From assembly GCA_028291615.1 (NCBI GenBank), contig JAQGHM010000389.1, positions 1 through 33,832 of the forward strand: a stretch of 33,832 nt of DNA. Reading direction: 5' to 3'. This DNA comes from Phycisphaerales bacterium. GTDB taxonomy: Bacteria > Planctomycetota > Phycisphaerae > Tepidisphaerales > Tepidisphaeraceae. Of this stretch, positions 17,230 through 25,713 are shown piece after piece. Position numbers and translations under genes: made by a program. How positions within the stretch are numbered: position 1 is the first letter of the stretch; the number at the start of each line of letters is the position of its first letter. The notes below the pieces were generated by a model. It saw nothing but the letters and a program-made list of their open reading frames with translations, did no database searches and had not been told where the DNA came from.

Positions 17230-19485
17230 TTAGACCAGCCTCCGAATGATTTCCAGCAGATTGCTCTGATCAAAGCTACTCTTGATGATGTACGCGCTGG
17301 CGCCGGCGTCGATGCCCCGTTCCCGCTCCTGCCGCGACTCCAATGCCGTGATCAACACAATGGGAAGGTCAACCAGGCGCTTGTCGCGCCGGATCTTCGC
17401 TGTCAGGTCAAATCCGTTCATCCGCGGCATCTCCACATCCGAGACCACCAGGTCAAAGCCATCTTCGTGCAACGCGGTAAATGCTTCCACGCCATCGACG
17501 GCTGTTTTGACCTGGTATCCGGCCGATTCCAGAATGCCTTTGAGCAGCATTCGCGACGTAACGGAATCGTCGACGACGAGCACTTTGTTGGTCGGCGCTG
17601 ACCGTTCCCTTGCGGGGCCGGGCAAGGCCGCCCCTGGGGGAGCGCCGTGTGTTCGCGCTGAGATCAGCAGGTCAGCAACGTTCAGGATGGGCACGACCTG
17701 CCCCGAGCCCAGAACCGTGGCGCCAGTAATGTTGCGCACCCGCAACAGCGGTTTGCGGAACGGTTTGACGAGCACTTCCTCCTCCTGAAGGATCTCGTCC
17801 ACCGCAAACGCGATCCGCTGGCCTGCGGAATGCAGGACAACGACGGGCACGGCGACTCCGGCATCGTCGTGATTTGTCTTAGGCGGCAGTTCCAACACGG
17901 CCGCAAGCCGCGCCAGCGAGACGATCCGCGCCTGCAACGAAACCGTCTGGCGATTTCCCACCGTCCGGATGTCCTGCGGCTTGACCCGCATCGCGCGCTC
18001 AACGTGAACCGTCGGAACCACGAATTTGCGCCCGTCGGCTGAGACGACAATGCCGCGAAACGTAGCCAACGTGAGGGGCAGCACCATCCGAAGGCTCGTC
18101 CCCACGTGGCGCTTGCTTTCGATTGACGTGCGACCGCCCAGGTTCCCGGTCTTCTCGCGCACGATGGCCATCCCCAGTCCGCGACCGGAAAGACCGGTGA
18201 CCGTCGGGCTGCTGGAAACTCCGGATTGAAATATCAGTGCCAGCGCATCCGGCTCATCGAGAGCGCGGGCATCGATCTCCGAGAGAATGCCTTGGGCGAC
18301 CGCGGCATCTTTTACCCGCTCCAGGTCAACCCCGGCCCCGTCATCGGAAACCACGATCTCCACGCTCCTGCCGTTGACCTGAGATACGGAGATGGTGATG
18401 TTGGCGCGTTCGGGTTTCCCAAGCCGCACCCGCTCGGCAGGCGTCTCTACGCCGTGATCCACGCAGTTGCGCAGAACGTGAATCAGCACGTCCTTCATCT
18501 CTTCCAGGATGCGGTTGTCGATCTCGACCTCCGCGCCGCGGATCACCAGGTCGACTTCCTTTCCCTGGTTGCGGCAGATCTCACGCACCAACCTCGGAAA
18601 GATCACCGATAGCGTTGAAAACGGCATCAGCAGGAGGTTCTTGGAATCCTCCAACAGGTCGTCCACACGCTTGCCGACGCCCTGGCAATCCTGTTTGGCG
18701 CGCGTGGCCAGTGAATTCAGCCGGTTTTCCAGCGACCGGAAGTAGTCGCAGTTCCAATCAATGAAGTGGGCAAGCTTGGCCGAGGCAGCAATGGGCTGCG
18801 CGCCGATTTCGGCATCGGGATCCGGTTTCCGCGACCGGAGCAGGATGCGCGCTTCGATGGACACCTTGGCCCATTCTCTGTGCCATTGGTCGAAGAGTGC
18901 TGTCACCTGCTTCAGTTCAGCGGCCCGCTGAGCGGCCATAGCCTTGACCAACAGCATGTCTTCGGCTTGCAACAATCGCGCGTTCAGCTTGGCGATCGGG
19001 ATTCGCACCGTCGTCGCCGCAACGGCGGCATTCTCCGACTCGACCAGTTGGCTCGGCGCCGGCTGAATCGGCAACGGCAGGCGGGGCGCGACCTCCGCCC
19101 CCGGACTCCGATTGCCCCGTTCAAGCGCACCGCCAGTTGAGTCGGCGCCCGCCCGAGCCAGCAGCGCGTGAATCTCGTCCAGGTCACTATGGAGCGTATC
19201 AAAGACTTCTGGCGATGGCGTGCTTTTCCCCCGCTTCCACTCGGAAAACACGCTCTCGAGGGACTGGCAGATGGCTTCGATCCCCGAAAGATCTACCGCA
19301 CGTGCCGCACCTTTGAGACTGTGCGCCTCGCGATAGACCTTTTCGATCGTTTCCGCGCCTTGTGCGGACGGTGGTGCTTTCTCCAACTCCAGCAGCATTG
19401 AAGCCATGGACTGCAAATGCTCAGCGGCCTCGACGCTGAACGTCTCCCGCAACTGCTTGATGAATTCGTCGTCCTGTGTTGGCAT
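17230..19485 (-). CDS. cheA: CheA-type hybrid kinase: HPt, dimerisation, HATPase, CheW-like domain, C-terminal REC (WspE-like)
   Basis: A 751-residue chemosensory kinase. The P1/HPt domain has H55 in REAHSLKGAARAVD. There is no clear P2 (CheY-binding) domain. The P3/P4 region reads LIHVLRNCVDHGVE, VSDDGAGVDLERV and LSGRGLGMAIVRE, the CheA-type ATP site. A CheW-like P5 domain (about 480-620) docks to receptor and CheW. The C-terminal REC has VVDDS, an acceptor Asp in LVVSDVEMPRMNG and Lys in YIIKSSF. This CheA-REC fusion is the layout of WspE and FrzE in alternative-function chemosensory systems. It lies 33 bases after the chemoreceptor gene and 10 bases before cheB. The built-in REC may act as a phosphate sink or relay; separate receivers encoded at 26416-27227 and the REC-kinase are other possible targets. 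Confidence 0.96.
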   Translation of the reverse strand: MPTQDDEFIKQLRETFSVEAAEHLQSMASMLLELEKAPPSAQGAETIEKVYREAHSLKGAARAVDLSGIEAICQSLESVFSEWKRGKSTPSPEVFDTLHSDLDEIHALLARAGADSTGGALERGNRSPGAEVAPRLPLPIQPAPSQLVESENAAVAATTVRIPIAKLNARLLQAEDMLLVKAMAAQRAAELKQVTALFDQWHREWAKVSIEARILLRSRKPDPDAEIGAQPIAASAKLAHFIDWNCDYFRSLENRLNSLATRAKQDCQGVGKRVDDLLEDSKNLLLMPFSTLSVIFPRLVREICRNQGKEVDLVIRGAEVEIDNRILEEMKDVLIHVLRNCVDHGVETPAERVRLGKPERANITISVSQVNGRSVEIVVSDDGAGVDLERVKDAAVAQGILSEIDARALDEPDALALIFQSGVSSSPTVTGLSGRGLGMAIVREKTGNLGGRTSIESKRHVGTSLRMVLPLTLATFRGIVVSADGRKFVVPTVHVERAMRVKPQDIRTVGNRQTVSLQARIVSLARLAAVLELPPKTNHDDAGVAVPVVVLHSAGQRIAFAVDEILQEEEVLVKPFRKPLLRVRNITGATVLGSGQVVPILNVADLLISARTHGAPPGAALPGPARERSAPTNKVLVVDDSVTSRMLLKGILESAGYQVKTAVDGVEAFTALHEDGFDLVVSDVEMPRMNGFDLTAKIRRDKRLVDLPIVLITALESRQERERGIDAGASAYIIKSSFDQSNLLEIIRRLV

Positions 19486-19518
19486 CGCGCCGGCCCGGAA
19501 ATAGTGAATACCGCTTCC

Positions 19519-21147
19519 TTAAACCTCGTATCGTTCCACCGTGCGCTTTAGGTTTTGTCCTAGTTCCTTCAGTTTGTGTGCGGCGGCCTCCAACTGCTTG
19601 GCGCTGGTCAGATTCTGAGTCGTGGCATGGCGGATGCTCTCCATGGCCGACGCCACCTGGTCCACGCCCACGAGTTGTTGCTGACTGGACGCTGCGATGT
19701 GGGTCGCCACTTGGGCTGCTTCACTCACGTTGTTTGACAGCGTCTGGATCGACTGACCCGCCTCGCGCGATTGCATCACTCCGGCCTCCACGGCCTTGCT
19801 GCCCTGCTCCGTCGCCATGACCGCGGCGCTGGTCGCCTTCTGGATGTCGTTGAGGATATTTCGAACCTGGTTGGTGGCCTGCCTGGATTGTTCGGCCAGG
19901 CTTCGAACCTCCTGCGCGACCACGGCGAATCCCTTGCCTTGTTCCCCAGCCTTGGCCGCTTCAATCGAGGCATTGACCGCCAGGATATTCGACTCCACCG
20001 CCAGGTCCTCCACCGTGGCTACGATCTGCGCGATCGCCTGGGTCTGCTCGCTGAGCCGCACCATGCTGTCGGCGGTCGATTCCACTTGCTGTCGGATGCG
20101 CTGCATGCCCTCGATGGTGTCGTCGGTGGATTTCTTGCCGCTGAGCGAAGTTTGTACGACCCGCTGCGCATTTTCGGCGACGTGCATCGCCTTCTGGCTC
20201 GAAACCAGCACCGTCTGTCGGACCTCCTCGACCGTTGCGGTAGTTTGGCTGACCGCCGTTGCAGTTTGTGCCGCGCCGGACGCCAGTCGCGTGCAGGTTT
20301 CCAGGATCTCGCTCGCCGACGACACCAGCACGTTGATGCTCTCCACGACCTCGCGGGTCTGGCCCTTCAACCGCTCCTCCGTCGCCCTGCGTTCGGCGAT
20401 TTCCACCTCCTTGGATTGGTTGGCGGACTCCAGCGAACTCTGCCCCTTCTCGATCTCGCTCAACATCTGGTTGAACGCGTCGGTCAACAGTCCGATCTCG
20501 TCCTGCGCGCATTTGGGCGCACGGGCGGAGTAATCCTTGCTTTCGGCGACCCGCTTGGCGACACCCGCCAGCGTGAGGATGGGTTCGGTGATCGGTCTCC
20601 GCAATCGGGCCGAGAGGGCCGAAGCCAGCACCATGATGCCCACGAAGACCATGCCGACGATGCCGGCGTGCAGCGCGACCTGGCGGTACATTCTCCCCAG
20701 ATCGATGCGCAGGTAGATCGTCCCGATGCGTTTCTGGTTCGACTCCACAGGGTGGGACAACTCCAGGTAGTCGCTGGTAAAGCGATGTCCATCGGGCGAT
20801 GGTTGATCGGGCACGGCCTGGGCAGCTTCGGGGCGGGCGTAGTCGCCAAAACGCTTGCGCTCCTTGTCGAATAAACAAGCGCTCAGTATGTGCGGGTCCG
20901 CCTGCAATGACGCGAGGTTCCGCTTCACTTCTTCGGCGTCCTCATCGCGATGGAAGGAGAGCGCCGGCGTGCTGTGCCGGCCCAGGACATCGGCCAGCAC
21001 GGTCATGTCCTCCACCATGGCGCGACGAGACGTCACGATCTCCGTGGCGATCATCGCCAATCCGGCCAACAGCAGCACCGCGGTGCAGGTCGACAGGATG
21101 ATCATCGTCAGCTTTCGATTAATCGACGTTTTCGTAAACCACAGCAT
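19519..21147 (-). CDS. Methyl-accepting chemotaxis protein with CHASE8-like periplasmic domain
   Basis: A 542-residue receptor. TM1 is about 14-37, a periplasmic domain about 40-155, TM2 about 158-181, HAMP about 182-237 (with CAQDEIGLLTDAFNQMLSEI), and the rest is the coiled-coil signalling domain. Its hairpin tip is clear: GKGFAVVAQEVRSLAEQS. The periplasmic part (VLADVLGRHSTPALSFHRDEDAEEV, LQADPHILSACLFDK) looks like CHASE8, the sensor domain of the diguanylate cyclase YfiN/TpbB and of some hybrid kinases, joined here to a chemoreceptor output. The gene starts at 21147, two bases after the stop of the YfiR-family gene, with GGGAATAACG as ribosome-binding site inside that gene. YfiR is the known periplasmic regulator of CHASE8-type YfiN, so the pairing is functionally suggestive. 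There is no C-terminal CheR-tether pentapeptide. Confidence 0.93.
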   Translation of the reverse strand: MLWFTKTSINRKLTMIILSTCTAVLLLAGLAMIATEIVTSRRAMVEDMTVLADVLGRHSTPALSFHRDEDAEEVKRNLASLQADPHILSACLFDKERKRFGDYARPEAAQAVPDQPSPDGHRFTSDYLELSHPVESNQKRIGTIYLRIDLGRMYRQVALHAGIVGMVFVGIMVLASALSARLRRPITEPILTLAGVAKRVAESKDYSARAPKCAQDEIGLLTDAFNQMLSEIEKGQSSLESANQSKEVEIAERRATEERLKGQTREVVESINVLVSSASEILETCTRLASGAAQTATAVSQTTATVEEVRQTVLVSSQKAMHVAENAQRVVQTSLSGKKSTDDTIEGMQRIRQQVESTADSMVRLSEQTQAIAQIVATVEDLAVESNILAVNASIEAAKAGEQGKGFAVVAQEVRSLAEQSRQATNQVRNILNDIQKATSAAVMATEQGSKAVEAGVMQSREAGQSIQTLSNNVSEAAQVATHIAASSQQQLVGVDQVASAMESIRHATTQNLTSAKQLEAAAHKLKELGQNLKRTVERYEV

Positions 21148-21149
21148 CG

Positions 21150-21758
21150 TTATTCCCTGCCCTTTCCCGGATCAGAGCCGACGGCCTTCGCACGCTTGAG
21201 CAACTGCGAGCTGATCTTGAGCCCTTTGCGCTGCGCGGCCTCAGCATTGATCTCGAAGCGCACCTTGTTGTTTTCCATGAAGAAATTGATGATCCCGCCG
21301 CGGGAAGCAAATCCCTCCATTTCCCCGACGGTAACGATGCGTGCATCGTTCAGGCCGGTCAGGGTTCCCGCTAACCGGTCCTGTTCCGACTTGCTGATGA
21401 ACACCAGGTGGCACGTGTTGAGGTCTTCCACTTGCCGCGACCGCTTGACCACCAGTTTCCGGCCTTGAACTGTTTCGTCCTGAAAGGTTTGCTCCAGCGC
21501 CTGCCCAAAGGGGTCATTGCCCAGGACGCCGACCGTGATCGGGCTCCCGGATTCGGCGAAGGCGCTTGCCGGCCATTCGATGAACTGGACGAAGTTCAGC
21601 AGACAGGCGGCCTTGATCTGGTATTCCTTGGACGGCACGGCATCGGCGCCCAGTCCGACCGCCGGCCCGCACGCGGCTAGGACCAGCAGGAGGTGCGCGA
21701 TTGCGCCAATCCTGAAGCGCCTGGCTATGTCATTTGTACGTCTCATGAGAGCTCCCAT
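21150..21758 (-). CDS. YfiR/HmsC family (DUF4154) periplasmic protein, possible lipoprotein
   Basis: A 202-residue protein. The mature part matches the YfiR (DUF4154) family: YQIKAACLLNFVQFIEWP near the start, ITVGVLGNDPFG, CHLVFIS at 116-122, then GGIINFFMENNKVRFEIN and KGLKISSQLLKRA at the end. In Pseudomonas, YfiR binds the CHASE8 domain of YfiN in the periplasm and represses it. The signal sequence ends in LVLAAC with C30, a good lipobox, so this member may be anchored to a membrane rather than free. An alternative start is M5 (ATG at 21746), which has GGGAG three bases upstream and gives a more standard signal peptide length. It sits 12 bases after the TonB receptor and two bases before the CHASE8 chemoreceptor, in one operon. 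It is the probable link between them. Confidence 0.92.
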   Translation of the reverse strand: MGALMRRTNDIARRFRIGAIAHLLLVLAACGPAVGLGADAVPSKEYQIKAACLLNFVQFIEWPASAFAESGSPITVGVLGNDPFGQALEQTFQDETVQGRKLVVKRSRQVEDLNTCHLVFISKSEQDRLAGTLTGLNDARIVTVGEMEGFASRGGIINFFMENNKVRFEINAEAAQRKGLKISSQLLKRAKAVGSDPGKGRE

Positions 21759-21770
21759 GGCTTCTGCGGC

Positions 21771-23720
21771 TTACCACCGATACGTGAACGTTACGAAGGC
21801 GCCGCGCTCGATTTCGTGGCGATTGATCCCACTTCCGAACTCAGGATGCTGATTGTCAAGAAGGTTTTGCCCGACGATCGCGAGTTCCATGTGCTCGTTC
21901 GGCCGCCAGGCCAGACGCACGTCAACCGCGACGTAACCGGGCACGTTTTGACTGGTCAGGGCGCTTACGTAGCGCACGGTACCGTCCAGTTCAACGTGAT
22001 GCGGTAGGTCCATTGAGGAGCGCACGTAAACCTGATTCATCGGATCGTTGCCCGCCGAAGCGACAGATGTGAAGTCCGTGCTCCCGCGATTATTTTGCAA
22101 CTGCACCTGGAGATAGGTATACGCCGCGCGGATTCGCCACCATTCGGCCGCCTTCAAAGTGGAACCCAGTTCGACGCCATAGGTCTGACCACGCAGCTTG
22201 TTGTCTTCCACAAAGCTGTTGCCGACCAGTTCTACGCTCCTCAGCTTGTCGTAATCGTTGTAGAACGTCGCGACGTCCAGCGCCAGCCAATCAACGGGCT
22301 GGACGCGGTAGCCCAATTCGTAGGCGATCACGGTTTCAGACTCGAACCGCCGGTTACCGAAGACCGATACGCTGCCCGCGACGATCTGCAGGTCTTCTTC
22401 AAGTCGCGTCGGCGTGCGAACCGCGCGGGACACCGCCGCCCAGGCGTTCTGTCGCTTGTCGATCGTCCAGAGCAGCCTCGCGCTCGGCTGCACCTCAAAA
22501 CCCGAGAAGTCGTTATGCTCGATCTTTGTTCCCAGCGTCAGCCGCAATCGATCCGGCACTATCTGGATTTCGTCCTGGACGAAAGCGCTGAACAATTGTT
22601 CGACACGGTGGTTTGGAATGAACTTGATGACCGCGCTATTGCCCACCTGGTCGCTGGTGACGCGGTAACCCAGACCCCAGGTGAGGTCTTGTCGTGCGCT
22701 GAGGGGTACGTGGTACTGAAAATCGATGTCAAACGTGTCTCGGTTTTCCTTGAATGTCATCGGGATGTTGCGCTCCGTGCGGTCGTAGTACATCTGCAGC
22801 TTGATGTCGCCGCCTTGCGCGAGGGTGTGGGTCCACAGCCCCAGCACGTTGCCTCCCCCCAGATCGGTGTTGTCGCTATTCAGCGCCGTGCCATTGGCTC
22901 GAGCGCCCCCATATATGTCGCCTTGCAGCGTATAATGGTTGGCTGGGGAGGGATTCGAATCGATGCGAAATCCGGCCTGCGTCATAAACCAATCGTCGGC
23001 GCCGGGCGCTCCGTTCGCTAATACGGTTTCGTCCCGTTCAAAGTGCTTAACGTAGACGCGCGCGAACGTGTCGTCGCCCAACTTCCAGCCATACCTGGCG
23101 CCGGCGAAATCGCGCTCCTCCGTGCCGCCGCCGCCGGTCACCAGCAGGCCTTGGGTATCCTTGGCGTCTTTGGTGATGATGTTGATGACCCCGTTGACCG
23201 CGTTGGCTCCCCAGAGCGCGCCTGCTGGTCCGCGAATGACCTCGATCCGGTCGATGTCCTGCATCAGGGTGTCCTGCACATCCCAGAACACGCCTGAATA
23301 CAGCGGTGAATAAACGCTGCGGCCGGCCATGAGGACTAGCAGCTTGTTTGCCGTGCTGCTGTTGAAGCCGCGCGCCGAGATCGCCCAGGTGCTGTTGTCG
23401 ATCCGTGCTACTTCCATGCCGGGCGCCATGCGCAGGGCCTCGGCAATGCTGGTCGCGCCGGAGCGACGGATGTCGTCCTGCGTGATGACGCTGACCGCCG
23501 CCGCGGATTGGCCGATGGTGCTTTCTCTTTTGGAAACCGAGGTGACCTCGATGTCCATCAGTTCGTCCAGGGTCATCTTCTTGAATACCTTGGGCTTTTC
23601 ACCCGCGGCCGCGGCGCTGTCATGGCCTTGCTCCGGGGGGGCTTTGGTCGCCTCTTGCAAATCGTCGCAGCGCCCTTCGATGGCGAAACAAACCAGCAGT
23701 ATGGCACATATCCATTTCAT
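21771..23720 (-). CDS. TonB-dependent outer-membrane receptor
   Basis: A 649-residue receptor with a signal peptide (MKWICAILLVCFAIEGRC). The plug domain contains MDIEVTSVSKRES, AVSVITQDDIRRSG, RMAPGMEVARI, IDRIEVIRGPAGALWG and NAVNGVINIITK. The barrel ends in an aromatic C-terminus (FVTFTYRW), the outer-membrane insertion signal. It would take up or sense a ligand using TonB energy; the substrate cannot be told from sequence. There is no N-terminal FecA-type signalling domain. No tonB/exbBD genes are in the window. Its ATG overlaps the stop of the upstream cheW by four bases, so it is translated as part of the chemosensory operon and not an accidental neighbour. YfiR and a CHASE8 chemoreceptor follow. 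Related receptors are known next to DUF4154 proteins and CHASE8 kinases, which suggests a conserved sensory module. Confidence 0.95.
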   Translation of the reverse strand: MKWICAILLVCFAIEGRCDDLQEATKAPPEQGHDSAAAAGEKPKVFKKMTLDELMDIEVTSVSKRESTIGQSAAAVSVITQDDIRRSGATSIAEALRMAPGMEVARIDNSTWAISARGFNSSTANKLLVLMAGRSVYSPLYSGVFWDVQDTLMQDIDRIEVIRGPAGALWGANAVNGVINIITKDAKDTQGLLVTGGGGTEERDFAGARYGWKLGDDTFARVYVKHFERDETVLANGAPGADDWFMTQAGFRIDSNPSPANHYTLQGDIYGGARANGTALNSDNTDLGGGNVLGLWTHTLAQGGDIKLQMYYDRTERNIPMTFKENRDTFDIDFQYHVPLSARQDLTWGLGYRVTSDQVGNSAVIKFIPNHRVEQLFSAFVQDEIQIVPDRLRLTLGTKIEHNDFSGFEVQPSARLLWTIDKRQNAWAAVSRAVRTPTRLEEDLQIVAGSVSVFGNRRFESETVIAYELGYRVQPVDWLALDVATFYNDYDKLRSVELVGNSFVEDNKLRGQTYGVELGSTLKAAEWWRIRAAYTYLQVQLQNNRGSTDFTSVASAGNDPMNQVYVRSSMDLPHHVELDGTVRYVSALTSQNVPGYVAVDVRLAWRPNEHMELAIVGQNLLDNQHPEFGSGINRHEIERGAFVTFTYRW

Positions 23721-24283
23721 GATGGCACTTCCTCGTTTACGGTGATGTCCGCATCAGACAGAATCCTGGCCACGTCGAGGATCACCATCCCCTCGTTTGT
23801 GACCCCCTTGAGGTATTTCATTCGGGCGCCCGCCAACGTGGGCGGGCAGGGTTGCAGGGTGTTTAGCGGTACGGACCGCGTTCCCGTAACGACGTCGGCG
23901 AGAATCCCCAGCTCAACGTCGCCGGCATGCACGATGATGACCATGTGCAAGTCGGCGATTCCCGCACCGGGCAGCTCAAAGAAAATCTTCATGTCGAGAA
24001 CGGGCAGGATCTCGCCGCGCACGTTAATGATGCCACGGATAAATGGAGGCGTGCAGGGCAGCGGGGTCAGTTCCCTGAGCGGCTGCACTTCGCGCACGAA
24101 CGTCTGCTCGATCCCAAAGCTTTCCTGCGCCAGGCGGAAGTCGACGACTTCAATGGCTTGGTCCGCGGCCGGCGGCCGGCGATAGGGCCGCGCCAACGCG
24201 CGGGCGCGAGCCGTGAGAATCTCCCTCGTCCGCAGTGCGTCTGGGCCGGCTGACCGAGCATTCGAGATTTGCGCGTTCCTCAT
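23717..24283 (-). CDS. cheW: CheW adaptor protein (second of two)
   Basis: A 188-residue CheW with about 40 extra N-terminal residues rich in Arg/Ala, then the fold: VVDFRLAQESFGIEQTFVREV, PPFIRGIINVRGEILPVLDM, HMVIIVHAGDVELGILADVV and VTNEGMVILDVARIL. CheW links chemoreceptors to the CheA kinase. It overlaps cheR by four bases at its start and the TonB receptor by four bases at its end. Two CheW proteins flanking a CheR is the arrangement of wspB-wspC-wspD, and this one takes the WspD position. Confidence 0.95.
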   Translation of the reverse strand: MRNAQISNARSAGPDALRTREILTARARALARPYRRPPAADQAIEVVDFRLAQESFGIEQTFVREVQPLRELTPLPCTPPFIRGIINVRGEILPVLDMKIFFELPGAGIADLHMVIIVHAGDVELGILADVVTGTRSVPLNTLQPCPPTLAGARMKYLKGVTNEGMVILDVARILSDADITVNEEVPS

Positions 24284-25713
24284 GCCACCGTCCTCAGGTT
24301 GAGCAGCGAGCTTGTGATCCGGGTAAGTTGGCCGGCGGTGATCCCTTCGGATTCCGGCAGAATGCCGTCCGGCGGGTGGCGACGCAGCAGATTCAGCGTA
24401 TTCTCAAAGTGCTTGTGGGCCTGGCGATCTTGATTGCGATAGCGCGCGATATTTCCCAAGGCAAGGTGGGCCAATGCAAAGTTGGGGTCGAGATACAGCG
24501 CCGTTCGCAACGATCCGACCGCCTCATCCATCGCCCGCTGTTCCTGAAGAATCACTGCGCGCAGATAGTGGGCAGATGGATCGAGCTTATCCGCGGCGAT
24601 CCACCGGTCGCAGCACCGCAGGGCGTCCGTCATTTTGCCTTGGTTGACCAGCGCACGGGCCAATAGCGAATAGGCGCCGGGAGTCAGCGAGTTCTTTAGT
24701 TGTGATGCATCGAGAGTGATGACCGTTTCCGCATAGCGACCTTGCTCATACAACTCCGCGGCTCGAGCAAGCAGGTCTTCAAACTTCGCTGTATCGGGCG
24801 GGGCCTCACTTGGGAGTGGCGCGGGTGCCATCGCGGGTGCCCGGCTCGCCGCCCGCTGCGGCGCGGCGCCATCCTTCCGGTGCGCGATCGCGCCATCCAC
24901 GTTCACGGTGTGATACGGCGACGACAGGACACGGATGGACTCACTGGGACTAACGATCAGCCAGCCCCCCTCGACCTGTGCCCGATGCAACTTCTGGATG
25001 ACCTTTTCCGCGTGCTCGGCAGTGAAATACATCAGGACGTTGCGACAGAAGATCACGTCCATTGCGTTGGTGTTATTCGTCAGCGACGGATACGCATCCT
25101 CCGCCAGATTCAGGTAGTCGAACCGCACCATCCGCTGGATTTCAGGCAGAATCTTGAGCTGCCCGTCCGCCGTGGCTTGGAAATACCGCTCCTTGACCCA
25201 GGAAGGCGTACTCCGGAACGACCACGCCCCGAACACGCCCTGCTCGGCTTTGTGCAGAAACTGGGGGTTGATATCCGTGGCGAGTAGCGTCACGTCCCAA
25301 TCTTCGATATCCGCGATCACCCGGCGCAGCAGGATCGCGATCGAATAGGGTTCTTCCCCCGTGCTACAACCCGCGCTCCAGATCCGCAGCCGCCGCTCGC
25401 CCCGTTGCCGGTTGTGCATCAGCGCGGGCAGGATCTGCCCCGCAAGGAAATTGAAGCTCTTATCCTCCCGAAAAAAGTATGTCTCCCCGATCGTCAGATT
25501 GCTGGCCAGCAGTTCAAGCTGGCTTCTCGTCAACGGCGCGGACATCAGCCATCGCACGCAGGCGGCGGAATCCTCGAACCCAAGCTCGCCCGCCGCCGCC
25601 GCGACCCCCCGTTCCAGATCGGCCCGGCGCGATTCATGAAAGTGCAAGCCCATCGTCTGAGCGACAAATTCGCCGAACCGCGACAACTCCTGCTCGGGGA
25701 TTCTAGTTTCCAC
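24280..25713 (-). CDS. cheR: CheR chemoreceptor methyltransferase with C-terminal TPR repeats (WspC-like)
   Basis: A 477-residue protein that methylates receptor glutamates using S-adenosylmethionine. The helical N-terminal domain is about 5-75. The catalytic part shows SNLTIGETYFFRE, IWSAGCSTGEEPYSIA (the SAM-binding motif), LLATDINPQFL, FDYLNL and DVIFCRNVLMYF. After a Pro/Ala-rich linker come TPR-like repeats (about 320-460: AAELYEQGRYAETVITLD, ALVNQGKMTDALRCCDR, HYLRAVILQEQRAMDEAVG, ALAHLALGNIARYRNQDRQA). CheR-TPR fusions are typical of WspC and other alternative-function systems, where the TPRs mediate receptor or partner contact. The start is GTG at 25713 with GGAG upstream; it overlaps the first cheW by 11 bases. 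Confidence 0.96.
   Translation of the reverse strand: METRIPEQELSRFGEFVAQTMGLHFHESRRADLERGVAAAAGELGFEDSAACVRWLMSAPLTRSQLELLASNLTIGETYFFREDKSFNFLAGQILPALMHNRQRGERRLRIWSAGCSTGEEPYSIAILLRRVIADIEDWDVTLLATDINPQFLHKAEQGVFGAWSFRSTPSWVKERYFQATADGQLKILPEIQRMVRFDYLNLAEDAYPSLTNNTNAMDVIFCRNVLMYFTAEHAEKVIQKLHRAQVEGGWLIVSPSESIRVLSSPYHTVNVDGAIAHRKDGAAPQRAASRAPAMAPAPLPSEAPPDTAKFEDLLARAAELYEQGRYAETVITLDASQLKNSLTPGAYSLLARALVNQGKMTDALRCCDRWIAADKLDPSAHYLRAVILQEQRAMDEAVGSLRTALYLDPNFALAHLALGNIARYRNQDRQAHKHFENTLNLLRRHPPDGILPESEGITAGQLTRITSSLLNLRTVA

Noticed and set aside
19771-20874. 367-residue plus-strand frame opposite the chemoreceptor gene
   Set aside because: It is antisense to a complete MCP with unmistakable motifs. 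It has no ribosome-binding site and its composition reflects the opposite strand.
22095-23021. 308-residue plus-strand frame opposite the TonB receptor gene
   Set aside because: It is antisense to a receptor with plug and barrel motifs, and no domain is recognisable.
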